The notes beneath the pieces are model-generated. The model searched no databases and had not been told where the DNA came from. It was given only the letters and a program-made list of their open reading frames with translations. From Actinomycetota bacterium (GTDB taxonomy: Bacteria; Actinomycetota; Actinomycetes; Nanopelagicales; Nanopelagicaceae): DNA of 49,693 bases. How positions within the stretch are numbered: the stretch's first letter is position 1; each line of letters begins with the position of its first letter. Shown here in pieces: positions 33,330-42,290 of the stretch. The position numbers and the translations under genes are program-made. The DNA is taken from positions 1-49,693 of the forward strand of contig RHBS01000002.1 in assembly GCA_010030895.1 (NCBI GenBank). Reading direction: 5' to 3'.

Positions 33330-34436
33330 ATGAAGCAACAGCTACCAGGTGGAGTTACTCGCCAAAATCTTAAACTTTCTGATGGTAGGGATATTTATTA
33401 TTACGATACTAAGGATATTGATCGCAATGCAGTTGATAGCAGAGCTGATCAAGCTCAGCCTGGCATCGGTCACTTACGCTTAGATCTACTAGTAAATGAG
33501 TGGGTCGTAGTTGCATCCCATAGACAGCACCGGGTGTTTTTACCACCTAAAGAGTTATGCCCTCTTTGTGCATCAACTAAGGAAAAACAAACAGAGATTC
33601 CAGATAGTGATTATGAGGTGGCGGTTTTTACAAATCGAGCACCGGCATTAACCGCTCCAAACCCAAATTGGAAATTGCCTCAAATCAATGGAGTTGAGAC
33701 ACCAAATCCAGATGCTGCTGGTGCCTGTGAAGTTGTTTGCTATACCTCAGATCATGGAACAAGTTTTGCCAAGTTACCGATTAAGCAAATTAGGGCAGTG
33801 CTTGAGGCATGGAAAAATCGAGATGCCGAGTTATCAAAATTGCCATATATCCAACATATTTTTCCCTTTGAAAATCGGGGTGAGGAGGTTGGAGTAACAA
33901 TTTCCCACCCACATGGTCAAATTTATGCCTACTCATTTATTCCACCAAGAGTAGAGCGGATGTTAAGTGCGGCTCAAGATTACTTAAAGCAAACCGGCCG
34001 AGTTCTACTAGATGATTTAATTAAGCGAGAAATCAAAGATGAAAAGCGAATAATTGCTCAAAATAGTGAATGGATTGCATATGTGCCATTTGCTGCTAGG
34101 TATCCATTTGAAATACATCTTGCCCCATTACGTAGTGTTGCTCGAATGAGTCAATTAGATGAAAAACAATCTGAGACATTTCCAGAAATTGCAAAGGAGA
34201 TCTTAACTCGCCTAGATGGAGTTTTTGGAATTGAGATGGCATACATTGCATCTTGGTATCAATCACCAGTAAATGTTGGAAGCGACTGCATGCGACTTCA
34301 TTGGCAAATAGTTTCTGTAAGACGCCAGCCTGGAAAATTAAAGTATCTCTCTGGCTCAGAATCTGCCATGGGAGCCTTTATTATGGATTTAGAGCCAGAG
34401 CAATCTGCAGATCAACTTCGACAAGTAAAATTGTAA
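33330..34436 (+). CDS. galT: Galactose-1-phosphate uridylyltransferase
   Basis: Leloir-pathway enzyme exchanging UMP between UDP-glucose and galactose 1-phosphate. 368 aa. The active-site HPHGQIYAYSFIPP with the nucleophilic His is near residue 200; Zn ligands fit CPLC near residue 85; the C-terminal HIH-type region fits FEIHLAPLRS and MRLHWQIV. No galK or galE is adjacent. Convergent with the ACT-domain gene with no gap. Confidence 0.92.
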   Translation: MKQQLPGGVTRQNLKLSDGRDIYYYDTKDIDRNAVDSRADQAQPGIGHLRLDLLVNEWVVVASHRQHRVFLPPKELCPLCASTKEKQTEIPDSDYEVAVFTNRAPALTAPNPNWKLPQINGVETPNPDAAGACEVVCYTSDHGTSFAKLPIKQIRAVLEAWKNRDAELSKLPYIQHIFPFENRGEEVGVTISHPHGQIYAYSFIPPRVERMLSAAQDYLKQTGRVLLDDLIKREIKDEKRIIAQNSEWIAYVPFAARYPFEIHLAPLRSVARMSQLDEKQSETFPEIAKEILTRLDGVFGIEMAYIASWYQSPVNVGSDCMRLHWQIVSVRRQPGKLKYLSGSESAMGAFIMDLEPEQSADQLRQVKL

Positions 34437-34676
34437 TTACTCAACTGGGGTAATTGAAATAACCTCAACCCCGCCAATTGAATTTAAAACATTAAGTAAA
34501 TCAGTTGGATCACTACCCGGTACTGCAATTGTGATGTCATCAATTCCTTTTCCGTTTTCGCTACGAAGAACTACTAGGCCACGAATATCTCCGCCGGCAA
34601 AACCAATCGCAGATGCCACCGCACCAAGGGAACCTGGTCGGTCTGGTAACGAGATTTGAACTCGATATAGCGCCAT
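34437..34676 (-). CDS. ACT-domain protein
   Basis: 79 aa, a single ACT domain: YRVQISLPDRPGSLGAVASA with the D-R-P-G-x-L ligand turn, then GLVVLRS and DDITIAVPG strands. Such proteins sense amino acids or act as regulatory subunits. Its ATG lies one base after the 3' end of tRNA-Asn, with no room for a ribosome-binding site and no TAnnnT box at the right distance. The mRNA is therefore probably made by tRNA 3'-end processing. Ligand unknown. Confidence 0.8.
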   Translation of the reverse strand: MALYRVQISLPDRPGSLGAVASAIGFAGGDIRGLVVLRSENGKGIDDITIAVPGSDPTDLLNVLNSIGGVEVISITPVE

Positions 34677-34677
34677 G

Positions 34678-34750
34678 CTCCCTGACTTGGACTCGAACCA
34701 AGAACCTGCCGGTTAACAGCCGGCTGCTCTGCCAATTGAGCTATCAGGGA
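34678..34750 (-). tRNA. tRNA-Asn (anticodon GTT)
   Basis: 73-nt cloverleaf. Acceptor TCCCTGA / TCAGGGA with discriminator G, D-arm with TAGCTCAATTGGCAGA, anticodon stem GCCGG/CCGGC with 7-nt loop CTGTTAA (GTT at 34715-34717), and T-arm with GGTTCGAGTCC. The 3' CCA is not encoded. The ACT-domain ATG begins 1 nt after the discriminator base. Confidence 0.95.
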
Positions 34751-34785
34751 ATACGTCAATCTTGTTTAAGGATTAGCGAGGGTAA

Positions 34786-34813
34786 ATAGTATCGAATAAA
34801 AGTTTGTGCTCAA
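34786..34813 (-). promoter_or_regulatory. Promoter of tRNA-Asn / ACT transcript
   Basis: Minus strand TTGAGC (34808-34813), 16-nt spacer, TACTAT (34786-34791). Transcription would start some 30 nt before the tRNA 5' end. It is the only credible promoter serving the ACT gene. Confidence 0.6.
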
Positions 34814-34832
34814 ACTGTTGGCTAAAACTGGC

Positions 34833-36641
34833 TTAACTCTCCCCTAGCGCCAACTCTTTTTGTACCCGACGGGCAGCCTCCATACCAACTAGTTTTGTAA
34901 AAATCTCTTGATACTGCGCTTCATTTTCAACCGGATTTAATCTCTGCAGTGTTGATTTGATCTCCGCAATTAATCTACTAAGCGCAACTTCACGAAGTCG
35001 AGCAAAGATACTAGTTATATACCGATCTGAAACCTCACCGTCAGTTCTAATTGGTTCAACAGTTAACTCAGTAATCAATGACTTTAATTCATCAGAATCT
35101 GCTTTATTAATTAGCTCTTGAATATTTAACTCACTTTGCTGATCAATTAAAACTCGTAGTTGGTTATAAAGTGGAAATGAAAAGGCCGCCGCTTCTAGAT
35201 CTACCCAGCTAGGTGCTAACTCTGGCATTTGTAATTTAACCTTTAACACCTCGCGCTCCAGCACTAAAATAGGATCAGTTAAATTCACCTTTGCTGGCGG
35301 TAGCCTCTCGATTGCACCTCCAGCTTTTTTAACGGCAGATGAAACTACATCTACCTCCATACCTAACCAGCCAGCTAGTAGTCGAACATACTCAGGCCTT
35401 AAGGAGGCATCCCGAATCTTTCCAATTAAAGGTGCGACTTGATTTAAGGCACCTACTCTTCCCTCAGCGGACTTAATATCATAATTTGCAATAACAGATT
35501 TGATTGCAAACTCAAACAATGGAACCCTCCGGGCAATTAAATTTCTTACCGCATCATCACCATGGGCCTGCCTTAATTCACATGGATCCATTCCATTTGG
35601 CTCAACTGCAACAAATGTTTGTGCGACAAACTTTTGATCATCTTCAAATGCTCTTAATGCTGCTTTTTGACCTGCAGCATCGCCATCAAAGGTAAAGATC
35701 ACCTCACCTCTAAATGCATCAGCATCCATAAGCAATCTTCGAATAATTCGGATATGTTCATCACCAAAAGCAGTTCCACAGGTGGCAACTGCTGTGGTGA
35801 CACCGGCTAGATGTGCCGCCATTACATCGGTATACCCTTCAACAATTACTACTTGACGATTTTTTGATATCTCTTTTTTAGCCATATCTAGGCCATATAA
35901 AATTTGATTCTTTTTATAGATAGGTGTCTCAGGAGAGTTTAGGTACTTAGGGCCTTGATCAACATCATCAGCTGCTAATTTTCTAGCGCCAAAACCAACT
36001 ACATCACCAGAAATATCCTTTACTGGCCAAATCAATCTATTTCGATATCGATCAATAGGACCTTTACTTCCCTCTTTGATCAAGCCCGCTAAAGTTAATT
36101 CTTCATCGGTAAAGCCTTGACCCTTTAACTGCTTATAGAGCCCATCCCACTCATCTGGCGCATATCCAACATTAAAATTTTTAGCAGCATCACGATCAAA
36201 GCCCCGTTTTGTTAAAAAATCCCGGCCGTGTTGGGCAGCTGGTAATTGAATTTGCTCCTGATAAAAAATAGCAGCTGCAGTATTGGCTGCAACTAATCTC
36301 GATCTATTAACTGATGGAGCAGAACTACTTCCGGAGGTTTCATACCTAAGTGTGTAACCAATTCGATCAGCTAAGCGTTCTACAGTTTCCATAAAGGTTA
36401 GATGCTCCAATTTCATAATAAAAGCAATTACATCCCCACCAACTTGGCAACCGAAACAGTGAAAAAAACCCTTACTTGGGGTTACATGAAAAGATGGTGA
36501 TTTTTCATCATGAAATGGGCATAGACCTTTTTTCTGACCACCGCCAGCATTTTTAAGCTGAACATAATCAGCAACTACATCATCAATTGGAGAGTGGTCG
36601 CGAACATATGCAACATCCTCATCCTTTATGCGCCCGGCCAT
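34833..36641 (-). CDS. dnaG: DNA primase
   Basis: Makes RNA primers at the replication fork. 602 aa. The N-terminal CHC2 zinc finger is CPFHDEKSPSFHV...FHCFGC (about residues 41-66); the TOPRIM core has VIVEGYTDVMA with catalytic Glu and FTFDGDAAGQKA with the metal Asp pair. The C-terminal third is the DnaB-binding region, less conserved. TAGGAT lies 6 nt before the ATG with no ribosome-binding site, suggesting a leaderless mRNA. Confidence 0.96.
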   Translation of the reverse strand: MAGRIKDEDVAYVRDHSPIDDVVADYVQLKNAGGGQKKGLCPFHDEKSPSFHVTPSKGFFHCFGCQVGGDVIAFIMKLEHLTFMETVERLADRIGYTLRYETSGSSSAPSVNRSRLVAANTAAAIFYQEQIQLPAAQHGRDFLTKRGFDRDAAKNFNVGYAPDEWDGLYKQLKGQGFTDEELTLAGLIKEGSKGPIDRYRNRLIWPVKDISGDVVGFGARKLAADDVDQGPKYLNSPETPIYKKNQILYGLDMAKKEISKNRQVVIVEGYTDVMAAHLAGVTTAVATCGTAFGDEHIRIIRRLLMDADAFRGEVIFTFDGDAAGQKAALRAFEDDQKFVAQTFVAVEPNGMDPCELRQAHGDDAVRNLIARRVPLFEFAIKSVIANYDIKSAEGRVGALNQVAPLIGKIRDASLRPEYVRLLAGWLGMEVDVVSSAVKKAGGAIERLPPAKVNLTDPILVLEREVLKVKLQMPELAPSWVDLEAAAFSFPLYNQLRVLIDQQSELNIQELINKADSDELKSLITELTVEPIRTDGEVSDRYITSIFARLREVALSRLIAEIKSTLQRLNPVENEAQYQEIFTKLVGMEAARRVQKELALGES

Positions 36642-36686
36642 ATTCCTATCCTAGTTTGCTCACTAGACCTTTGAATTACCTACTTG

Positions 36687-37931
36687 TTAATTTGGCGCCA
36701 CCAAGCGGTCATGAAGCGCTTTGGCACCTGGATCGGTCAAAGAAGCGACTTGATCTATTACTACCCGAAGTCGCATCTGATCGGTATGTGCATTTTGCCA
36801 ATCCTGCAGAAAGAAACTCTCAAGAGTAGTAGGGGCACTTTCTAATATAGCTTCGACTAATTCTGTAAGTAATTTTTGCTGCTGTGCATATCGCAATTGT
36901 GAGGACTCGGCGTTAATCACATAATGCCCAGCAATTGATTTAAGTAAAGCTACCTCTACCCTCTGCGCTCTAGGCACAATTAAATTCGCGTTATATCGAG
37001 TCAGATCCCCATCGCCATACTTTTCCTGAGTTGCAACCTCAACTGATTGCGCAAATCTGCCAATAAGTTGACTGGCAAGATCCTTTAATCTGCCTAAGGA
37101 GCTATGAGAGCCATCATAATTTTTAGGCCAACATGAAAGTTGCTGCAAGGATTTTAAAGCATTTTCAAGTTCAACCTCAGTCACATCTGATAAGTAATCT
37201 TCTTTGGCTACTTTAAACAACTTTGGTAAGTCAATACTCAATTGATCCAATTTTACTTGCCCAGTAACAAGTGAGTCCTCTAGATCATGAACACTATAAG
37301 CAACATCATCAGACCAATCCATAATTTGTGCCTCCATAGAGGTCACACCTGGCTTTGCGCCTTGTCGATACCAATTAAAGATCTCTAAATCATCCTCATA
37401 AACTCCAAATTTTTCAGAATCCTTAACTCGACTCCAGGGATACTTGGTGGCGGCATCTAGAGTTGCTCTAGTTAAATTTAAACCAATTGATTTTCCATTT
37501 GGTAGAAGTGTTTTTGCCTCAAGTCTTATTAATAATCTAATACTCTGGGCATTACCCTCAAATCCACCACAACTTTTTGCAACCTGATTTAAGGCCATCT
37601 CGCCATTGTGACCAAATGGTGGATGTCCTAAATCATGAGCTAAGCATGCTCCCTCCATTAAATCTGGATCTGCACCTAAGGCTGCACCTAACTCTCGACC
37701 AACTTGAGCACACTCAAGTGAGTGTGAAAGTCTGGTTCTAGGAAAATCAGTTGCCCAAGGAACTGCTACTTGAGTTTTCGCAGCTAATCGGCGAAGTGCA
37801 AATGAGTGAATGATTCGAGCGCGATCTCTAGCAAACTCAGTTCGGCCACCTCGTTTTGCAGGTTCATCTAAATATCTTGCGCGATCATCAGCTGAGTAGG
37901 CAGGATGCTCAATTGCCTTTCGGATCACCAT
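36687..37931 (-). CDS. dgt: Deoxyguanosinetriphosphate triphosphohydrolase-like protein
   Basis: 414-aa HD-domain dNTPase that removes triphosphate from deoxynucleotides. Metal motif residues: RTRLSHSLECAQVG with the first His and CLAHDLGHPPFGHNGE with the HD pair; the third Asp fits MDWSDDVAYSVHDLED. It lies directly before dnaG, as often in actinobacteria. TAGGAT is 6 nt upstream of the ATG, so a leaderless start is likely. Confidence 0.92.
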   Translation of the reverse strand: MVIRKAIEHPAYSADDRARYLDEPAKRGGRTEFARDRARIIHSFALRRLAAKTQVAVPWATDFPRTRLSHSLECAQVGRELGAALGADPDLMEGACLAHDLGHPPFGHNGEMALNQVAKSCGGFEGNAQSIRLLIRLEAKTLLPNGKSIGLNLTRATLDAATKYPWSRVKDSEKFGVYEDDLEIFNWYRQGAKPGVTSMEAQIMDWSDDVAYSVHDLEDSLVTGQVKLDQLSIDLPKLFKVAKEDYLSDVTEVELENALKSLQQLSCWPKNYDGSHSSLGRLKDLASQLIGRFAQSVEVATQEKYGDGDLTRYNANLIVPRAQRVEVALLKSIAGHYVINAESSQLRYAQQQKLLTELVEAILESAPTTLESFFLQDWQNAHTDQMRLRVVIDQVASLTDPGAKALHDRLVAPN

Positions 37932-37973
37932 TATTTAATCCTATCCAGATTAAAACTAAAATCTAAAACCAAT

Positions 37974-38588
37974 TTAACTATTACCTTTTTTCCCATCAAA
38001 TTTAGGTAGATGTAAATCAAAATAGATTGAGATAATTCGCGTTGCAATTACTACCAGTGCACCGATTATTGCTGCGATATTTAGAGTTACCTCTAATTGA
38101 TGAAGGGATACAAAGACTATTGCGCCCATAAGTGATGAGGTGCCGATGGTCTCACGATGAAGTAAAACAGGCTCTACTTGGCATAAAACATCCCGTAATA
38201 ATCCGCCAGTCACCGCTGTTATCACCCCTAGTAGCACCGCTGTCAACCAAGTTGTACTTTGCTCAAGTGCTAGATGAGCACCTGAAATAGTGGCGATTGC
38301 TAACCCAAAAGTATCCATCACTAAAAGTGTTTTACCAATCCGAGTGACTCTTCTAAACACTAAAGTAATTATTACTGCAGCTAAAACTGAAACTACGATC
38401 CAATAATCTGTGATCCAAACTGGCTTTAATCCAAGAAATAGATTTCTTAGCGTGCCGCCAGATACTGAGGCAATTGCAGCGATAAATGCAATTCCACCAT
38501 AATCTAGACCTTTATCTGCGGCAATTCTCGCACCAACCAAGGCAAAAACTAGGGTTGAGAGCAAATCCAAAAATGGTAATAGTTCCAT
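37974..38588 (-). CDS. TRIC-type cation channel family membrane protein
   Basis: 204 aa, about seven hydrophobic segments in two repeats, each with a glycine-rich turn: SVSGGTLRNLFLG and AVTGGLLRDVLC. This is the bacterial TRIC/YadS (UPF0126) pattern; members form trimeric monovalent-cation channels. Starts 3 nt after the YdcF-like gene; TACTCT sits 6 nt before the ATG inside that gene's end and might act as an internal promoter. Confidence 0.88.
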   Translation of the reverse strand: MELLPFLDLLSTLVFALVGARIAADKGLDYGGIAFIAAIASVSGGTLRNLFLGLKPVWITDYWIVVSVLAAVIITLVFRRVTRIGKTLLVMDTFGLAIATISGAHLALEQSTTWLTAVLLGVITAVTGGLLRDVLCQVEPVLLHRETIGTSSLMGAIVFVSLHQLEVTLNIAAIIGALVVIATRIISIYFDLHLPKFDGKKGNS

Positions 38589-38591
38589 GGC

Positions 38592-39233
38592 TTAAGAGTA
38601 GAGTGAAATTTGCATTAGTCGATCACTTAACTTAATTCCTAACTTACCAACGGTGATGTAGGCCAAATAAGCACCGGTCTCCCTAATTAGGTAGTTAACT
38701 CCTGAGTTCTCAAGTGAACCGGGGCCTTGCGTTACCGGTGAGCAGCTTGCCGATAGCGCTAAATCCTTAGCCATCTTTATGGCGCGAAAGCAGTGATAAG
38801 GGTCGGTAACAATAATGACTGAGGAGAGATTAGATTTCTTCATCACAGCTGCGTAAGCCTTAGTGCTGTTTAAAGTATCCCTACCCTGAGCAATCGCTAC
38901 GACATTACTCTTTTTTACTCCATTTTTAATTAGCCAATTTCTACTTGCTGCCGCCTCAGTTGTTCGATCTCCTGGTGCACCAGATCCAACTGTATAGATT
39001 CTGGGAGCAAATTTAGATTTATAAATTTGATTTGCATGTTCAATCCGTGCCATCAAAATTTCACTTGGCCTGCCATCAAATTGAGCTGCTCCCATAACTA
39101 AAATTACATCTGATTTTTCAGTTGAACTTTGCCTTGCGCTATACCAAACATTTCCTGCAACATAGATTGGAATAACAATGATGAGTAAGAGAATAAATGA
39201 GATGACTCTTCTAATAAATCTAAAGATAAACAA
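38592..39233 (-). CDS. YdcF/SanA/ElyC family (DUF218) membrane-anchored protein
   Basis: 213 aa. One N-terminal membrane anchor (ISFILLLIIVIPIYVAGNVW), then a DUF218 domain with DVILVMGAAQFDGRPSEIL, a central IYTVGSGAPGDRTTEA and VIIVTDPYHCFRA. Related proteins affect cell-envelope and vancomycin-barrier functions; biochemistry is poorly known. Start is TTG 4 nt after the dusB stop, the only start that keeps the membrane anchor. Confidence 0.8.
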   Translation of the reverse strand: MFIFRFIRRVISFILLLIIVIPIYVAGNVWYSARQSSTEKSDVILVMGAAQFDGRPSEILMARIEHANQIYKSKFAPRIYTVGSGAPGDRTTEAAASRNWLIKNGVKKSNVVAIAQGRDTLNSTKAYAAVMKKSNLSSVIIVTDPYHCFRAIKMAKDLALSASCSPVTQGPGSLENSGVNYLIRETGAYLAYITVGKLGIKLSDRLMQISLYS

Positions 39234-39237
39234 TTAC

Positions 39238-40404
39238 TTAGCCGCCAGAGATCGCATCATCAATTGTGATATTTGCAAACTCATCTGGATCATCTAGCCA
39301 GCCATCGGGCAGGCTCACTGCCCGGCCATGACTAGTTCTACCTCGTGGTGCTTCCCCCACTGCTTGCGGATAAGGCTGATCCTGTAATTGTGAAAGTAGC
39401 TCAGACATTTGGGAAAGTGAGCCAACCATTCCAAGGGATGATCTGATCTCACGTGGTACTGAAAAGCCTTTGAGGTACCAGGCCATATGTTTTCTAATAT
39501 CACGCATTGCTCGATCTTCATCCTCAAAGTATTCAACTAGTAGCTGGCCATGACGCAACATCACATCTCTTACTTCAAATAAAGTTGGATTAACTCGATT
39601 ACTCTCACCATTTAAGGCACTAACTAAATCTGCAAATAGCCAAGGTCTGCCCAAGCATCCCCGGCCAACTACTACGCCATTACAACCAGTTTGATTCATC
39701 ATATTTACCGCATCGATTCCAGACCAGATATCACCATTACCTAAAACTGGAGTTCCAGTTGGTGCTAAGTGTTCAACTAACTCTGTAATTTTATTCCAAT
39801 CAGATCTGCCTTCATATAGTTGTGCGGCAGTTCTAGCATGTAGTGCCACCCAGGCAACTCCTAAATCAGCTGCAGATTTTGCAGATTCAAGAAATGTTTG
39901 GTGGTCAGAATCAATTCCAACTCGCATCTTTACAGTAATTGGAATTCCATACCTGGCAGCACTTCTGACGGCAGATTCAACAATTGCCGAGAATAATTTA
40001 CGCTTATATGGCAATGCAGCTCCGCCACCTTTTCTAGTTACTTTAGGAACGGGGCAACCAAAATTTAAATCAATATGATCAGCTAGATTTTCACTTCCTA
40101 GTAAATCAATAGCTTTTCCTAAGACAGTTGGATCTACTGCATATAATTGAATCGATCGTGGAGATTCTCCTGCGCCAGGTTTTATTAATCTAAAGGTTTC
40201 CTCTCGGCGTTCAATTAACGCACGAGCTGTGACCATCTCGGAAACAAAAAGACCAGCACCTTGCTCTCGGCATAATCTTCTAAAAGCAGCATTAGTAATG
40301 CCAGCCATTGGGGCAAGAACAACCGGTGTACTTAGTACTACCTCATTGTTTTCAAAATTGCCATTAGAAATTGGCAGCCGAAGGGGTGCAACTTGGGTTA
40401 GCAA
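39238..40404 (-). CDS. dusB: tRNA-dihydrouridine synthase
   Basis: FMN enzyme reducing uridine in the tRNA D-loop. 388 aa. VVLAPMAGITNAAFRRLCRE at the N-terminus, catalytic Cys in LNFGCPVPKVTRKGGGAAL, ITVKMRVGID, ALHARTAAQLYEG and VVGRGCLGRPW in the FMN site. Start TTG immediately follows the glyS stop (TAATTG); agg lies 7 nt before it. Confidence 0.9.
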   Translation of the reverse strand: MLTQVAPLRLPISNGNFENNEVVLSTPVVLAPMAGITNAAFRRLCREQGAGLFVSEMVTARALIERREETFRLIKPGAGESPRSIQLYAVDPTVLGKAIDLLGSENLADHIDLNFGCPVPKVTRKGGGAALPYKRKLFSAIVESAVRSAARYGIPITVKMRVGIDSDHQTFLESAKSAADLGVAWVALHARTAAQLYEGRSDWNKITELVEHLAPTGTPVLGNGDIWSGIDAVNMMNQTGCNGVVVGRGCLGRPWLFADLVSALNGESNRVNPTLFEVRDVMLRHGQLLVEYFEDEDRAMRDIRKHMAWYLKGFSVPREIRSSLGMVGSLSQMSELLSQLQDQPYPQAVGEAPRGRTSHGRAVSLPDGWLDDPDEFANITIDDAISGG

Positions 40405-41402
40405 TTAGCAACCTAATAATTTTTGTGCCAGCAAAGCCTCAACCTGATCAATTGCAACTCTAGATTGCGCCATAGAATCTCGCTCTCTAATAGTTACTGC
40501 TTGATCTTCTAAGCTTTCAAAATCTATTGTGATACAAAATGGCGTTCCGATCTCATCTTGACGACGATATCTTCTGCCAATTGCACCAGCATCATCAAAA
40601 TCTACATTCCAATTTTTACGAAGAGCAGTAGCTAAATCCTTGGCTTTCGGGGATAAATCTGCATTTCTAGAAAGTGGCAAAACCGCCACTTTTATAGGGG
40701 CTAATCTAAAATCTAATTTCATTACCGCTCGTTTTTCCATCTCACCTTTTGAGTTTGGAGCCTCATCCTCGGTATATGCATCTAACATGAAGGTAAGCGC
40801 GCACCTATCAACTCCGGCAGCAGGTTCAATTACATATGGCGTCCATCTTTCATTTTTTTCCTGATCAAACCAGGTTAAATTCTCACCCGATGCTCTTGAG
40901 TGAAAATACCTTGTGCTGTCTCCGGCCGCAAATAAGCAAGACCAGATTCATCTTCAACTGGTCCAAGAAATGTTTTTAATAATCCGGAAAATTGTTTTGG
41001 CGCGGTAAATTTTCCTTTAGTGCCACAATTTGGACAGTTAATATCCTCTAATGAGGCTGGCTTTTTCTTATGTTTATTTTCATACGCCTCCTCCAAATGA
41101 TCGGCGCGATAGCGCTTATGACAAGAGGTGCACTCAGTTAGTGGATCAGAGAAGGTTTCAACATGGCCAGATGCTTGCCATACCTCTTTAGCTAAAATTA
41201 CACAGGAATCTATTCCAACTACATCTTCTCTACCTTGCACCATTGATTTCCACCATTGGCGCTTAATATTATTTTTTAGTTCAACTCCAAGTGGACCGTA
41301 ATCCCAGGAGGCACGAAGTCCACCATATATTTCAGATGAGGGGTAAACAAAACCTCGACGTTTGGCTAATGAAACAATTGTTTCTAAACGATCTTGGGCC
41401 AT
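40405..41402 (-). pseudogene. glyS: Glycyl-tRNA synthetase with internal out-of-frame deletion
   Basis: The N-terminal part (168 residues from ATG 41402, preceded by tggag) reads as normal actinobacterial GlyRS through [12 protein letters not shown]. It then runs into QEHRVRI and a stop at 40875-40877. In another frame from about base 40905 the sequence resumes as [20 protein letters not shown], motif 3 PAAGVDR, and the complete C-terminal anticodon-binding domain (about 165 residues), ending IGC. By my recollection of the family's roughly 460 residues, about 120-130 are missing, including class II motif 2 (the F-R-N-E region). The joint lies at about 40899-40907. The ORF track shows two separate ORFs (40405..40788 and 40875..41477), but they are one broken gene. 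Real decay or assembly error cannot be told from sequence. Confidence 0.88.
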
Positions 41403-41508
41403 TTGATTCTCCATCCGGCTGGCTGTCGGCGGCTTACTAGTTGGCATAAGTGTAAGGCCTAGATTGATCAATACCATGACTTAATACCGATCAAAAAGGT
41501 GAGTGATT

Positions 41509-41537
41509 TTGATAATCATTCTCATGAGTGCTACCTT
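41509..41537 (+). promoter_or_regulatory. Zur box overlapping a leaderless zip promoter
   Basis: TGATAATCATTCTCA (41510-41524) is a 7-1-7 inverted repeat with one mismatch and matches the actinobacterial Zur consensus TGAnAATnATTnTCA. It overlaps the -35 TTGATA (41509-41514). After a 17-nt spacer comes -10 TACCTT (41532-41537), then 6 nt to the ATG at 41544. Zinc-loaded Zur bound here would block polymerase. Confidence 0.8.
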
Positions 41538-41543
41538 GCAGAT

Positions 41544-42290
41544 ATGAATACCGCATTGATCTTGGCTGCGGTAACTGCGCTTGCAACTACTGCCGGCGGC
41601 TTCCTAGCCCTTAAATCCAAAGATCGATTACATATCGTTTTAGGTTTGGCTGCTGGATTACTACTGGGATTAGTTGCATTTGATCTACTGCCAGAAATTT
41701 TTGAGTTAAATAAAAACGAGCTATTTCACGCCCCGGCGGTCTCAGTAGCATTTATTGCTGGTTTCATACTTTTGCACCTTATTGAGCGAGCACTTGGCTC
41801 ACATGAGCCATCAGATTCTGAGTACGCACATGATCATCAGCACTCCCACAACTTAGCCGGCACAGTAGGTGCCCTAACTATGAGTGGACATGTCTTTTTA
41901 GATGGCGTGGCCCTTGGTATTGCCTTTCAAGTAAGTAACTCATTAGGTATTGCAATCTTCGTCGCCTTACTAGTTCATGCTTTTAGCGATGGCTTAAATA
42001 CCGTCTCCTTATTAGTTAAAAGTGGAAATTGGAGCAGGCGTGCAATTTGGTTACTTGCCGTAGATGCCGTTATGAGAATCGGCGGTGCAGCTTTTGGTAC
42101 CTATATAACAATTAGTGATCCAGTACTTGGAGTTTACTTAGCAGCATTTGCGGGCATGTTGATTTACCTAGCAACCTCACATATCTTGCCTGAGGCACAC
42201 TCCAAGCACTCCTCCAAGCTAACTATGTTGGCAACATTTCTAGGAATCATAATTATGTGGTTAGTAGTGGCAAATCTTCCGCATGAGTAA
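41544..42290 (+). CDS. ZIP-family zinc transporter
   Basis: 248-aa membrane protein with about eight hydrophobic segments. The metal site in the fourth/fifth segments reads GHVFLDGVALG and VHAFSDGLNT (H-x-x-x-D and H-x-x-x-D), and a His-rich loop HDHQHSHN precedes them. I start it at ATG 41544, not the tracked 41499, because the Zur box and promoter lie between. It overlaps the Fur-family gene by 8 nt, so uptake and its sensor are made together. Confidence 0.88.
   Translation: MNTALILAAVTALATTAGGFLALKSKDRLHIVLGLAAGLLLGLVAFDLLPEIFELNKNELFHAPAVSVAFIAGFILLHLIERALGSHEPSDSEYAHDHQHSHNLAGTVGALTMSGHVFLDGVALGIAFQVSNSLGIAIFVALLVHAFSDGLNTVSLLVKSGNWSRRAIWLLAVDAVMRIGGAAFGTYITISDPVLGVYLAAFAGMLIYLATSHILPEAHSKHSSKLTMLATFLGIIIMWLVVANLPHE

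Noticed and set aside
34434-34454. aattac/gtaatt inverted repeat between galT and the ACT gene as bidirectional terminator
   Set aside because: Only six A-T-rich pairs, and it lies inside coding sequence; too weak.
34574-34759. 61-aa ORF on the minus strand
   Set aside because: It reads through tRNA-Asn and into the ACT gene in another frame.
40405-41477. Two ORFs (127 aa and 200 aa) as independent small genes
   Set aside because: They match the C-terminal and N-terminal parts of one GlyRS, in order and on one strand, and the open frame of the first extends well upstream of its tracked Met; one broken gene explains both.
41499-41543. Upstream start of the ZIP gene
   Set aside because: The interval holds the Zur box, -35 and -10; ATG 41544 fits the leaderless geometry.
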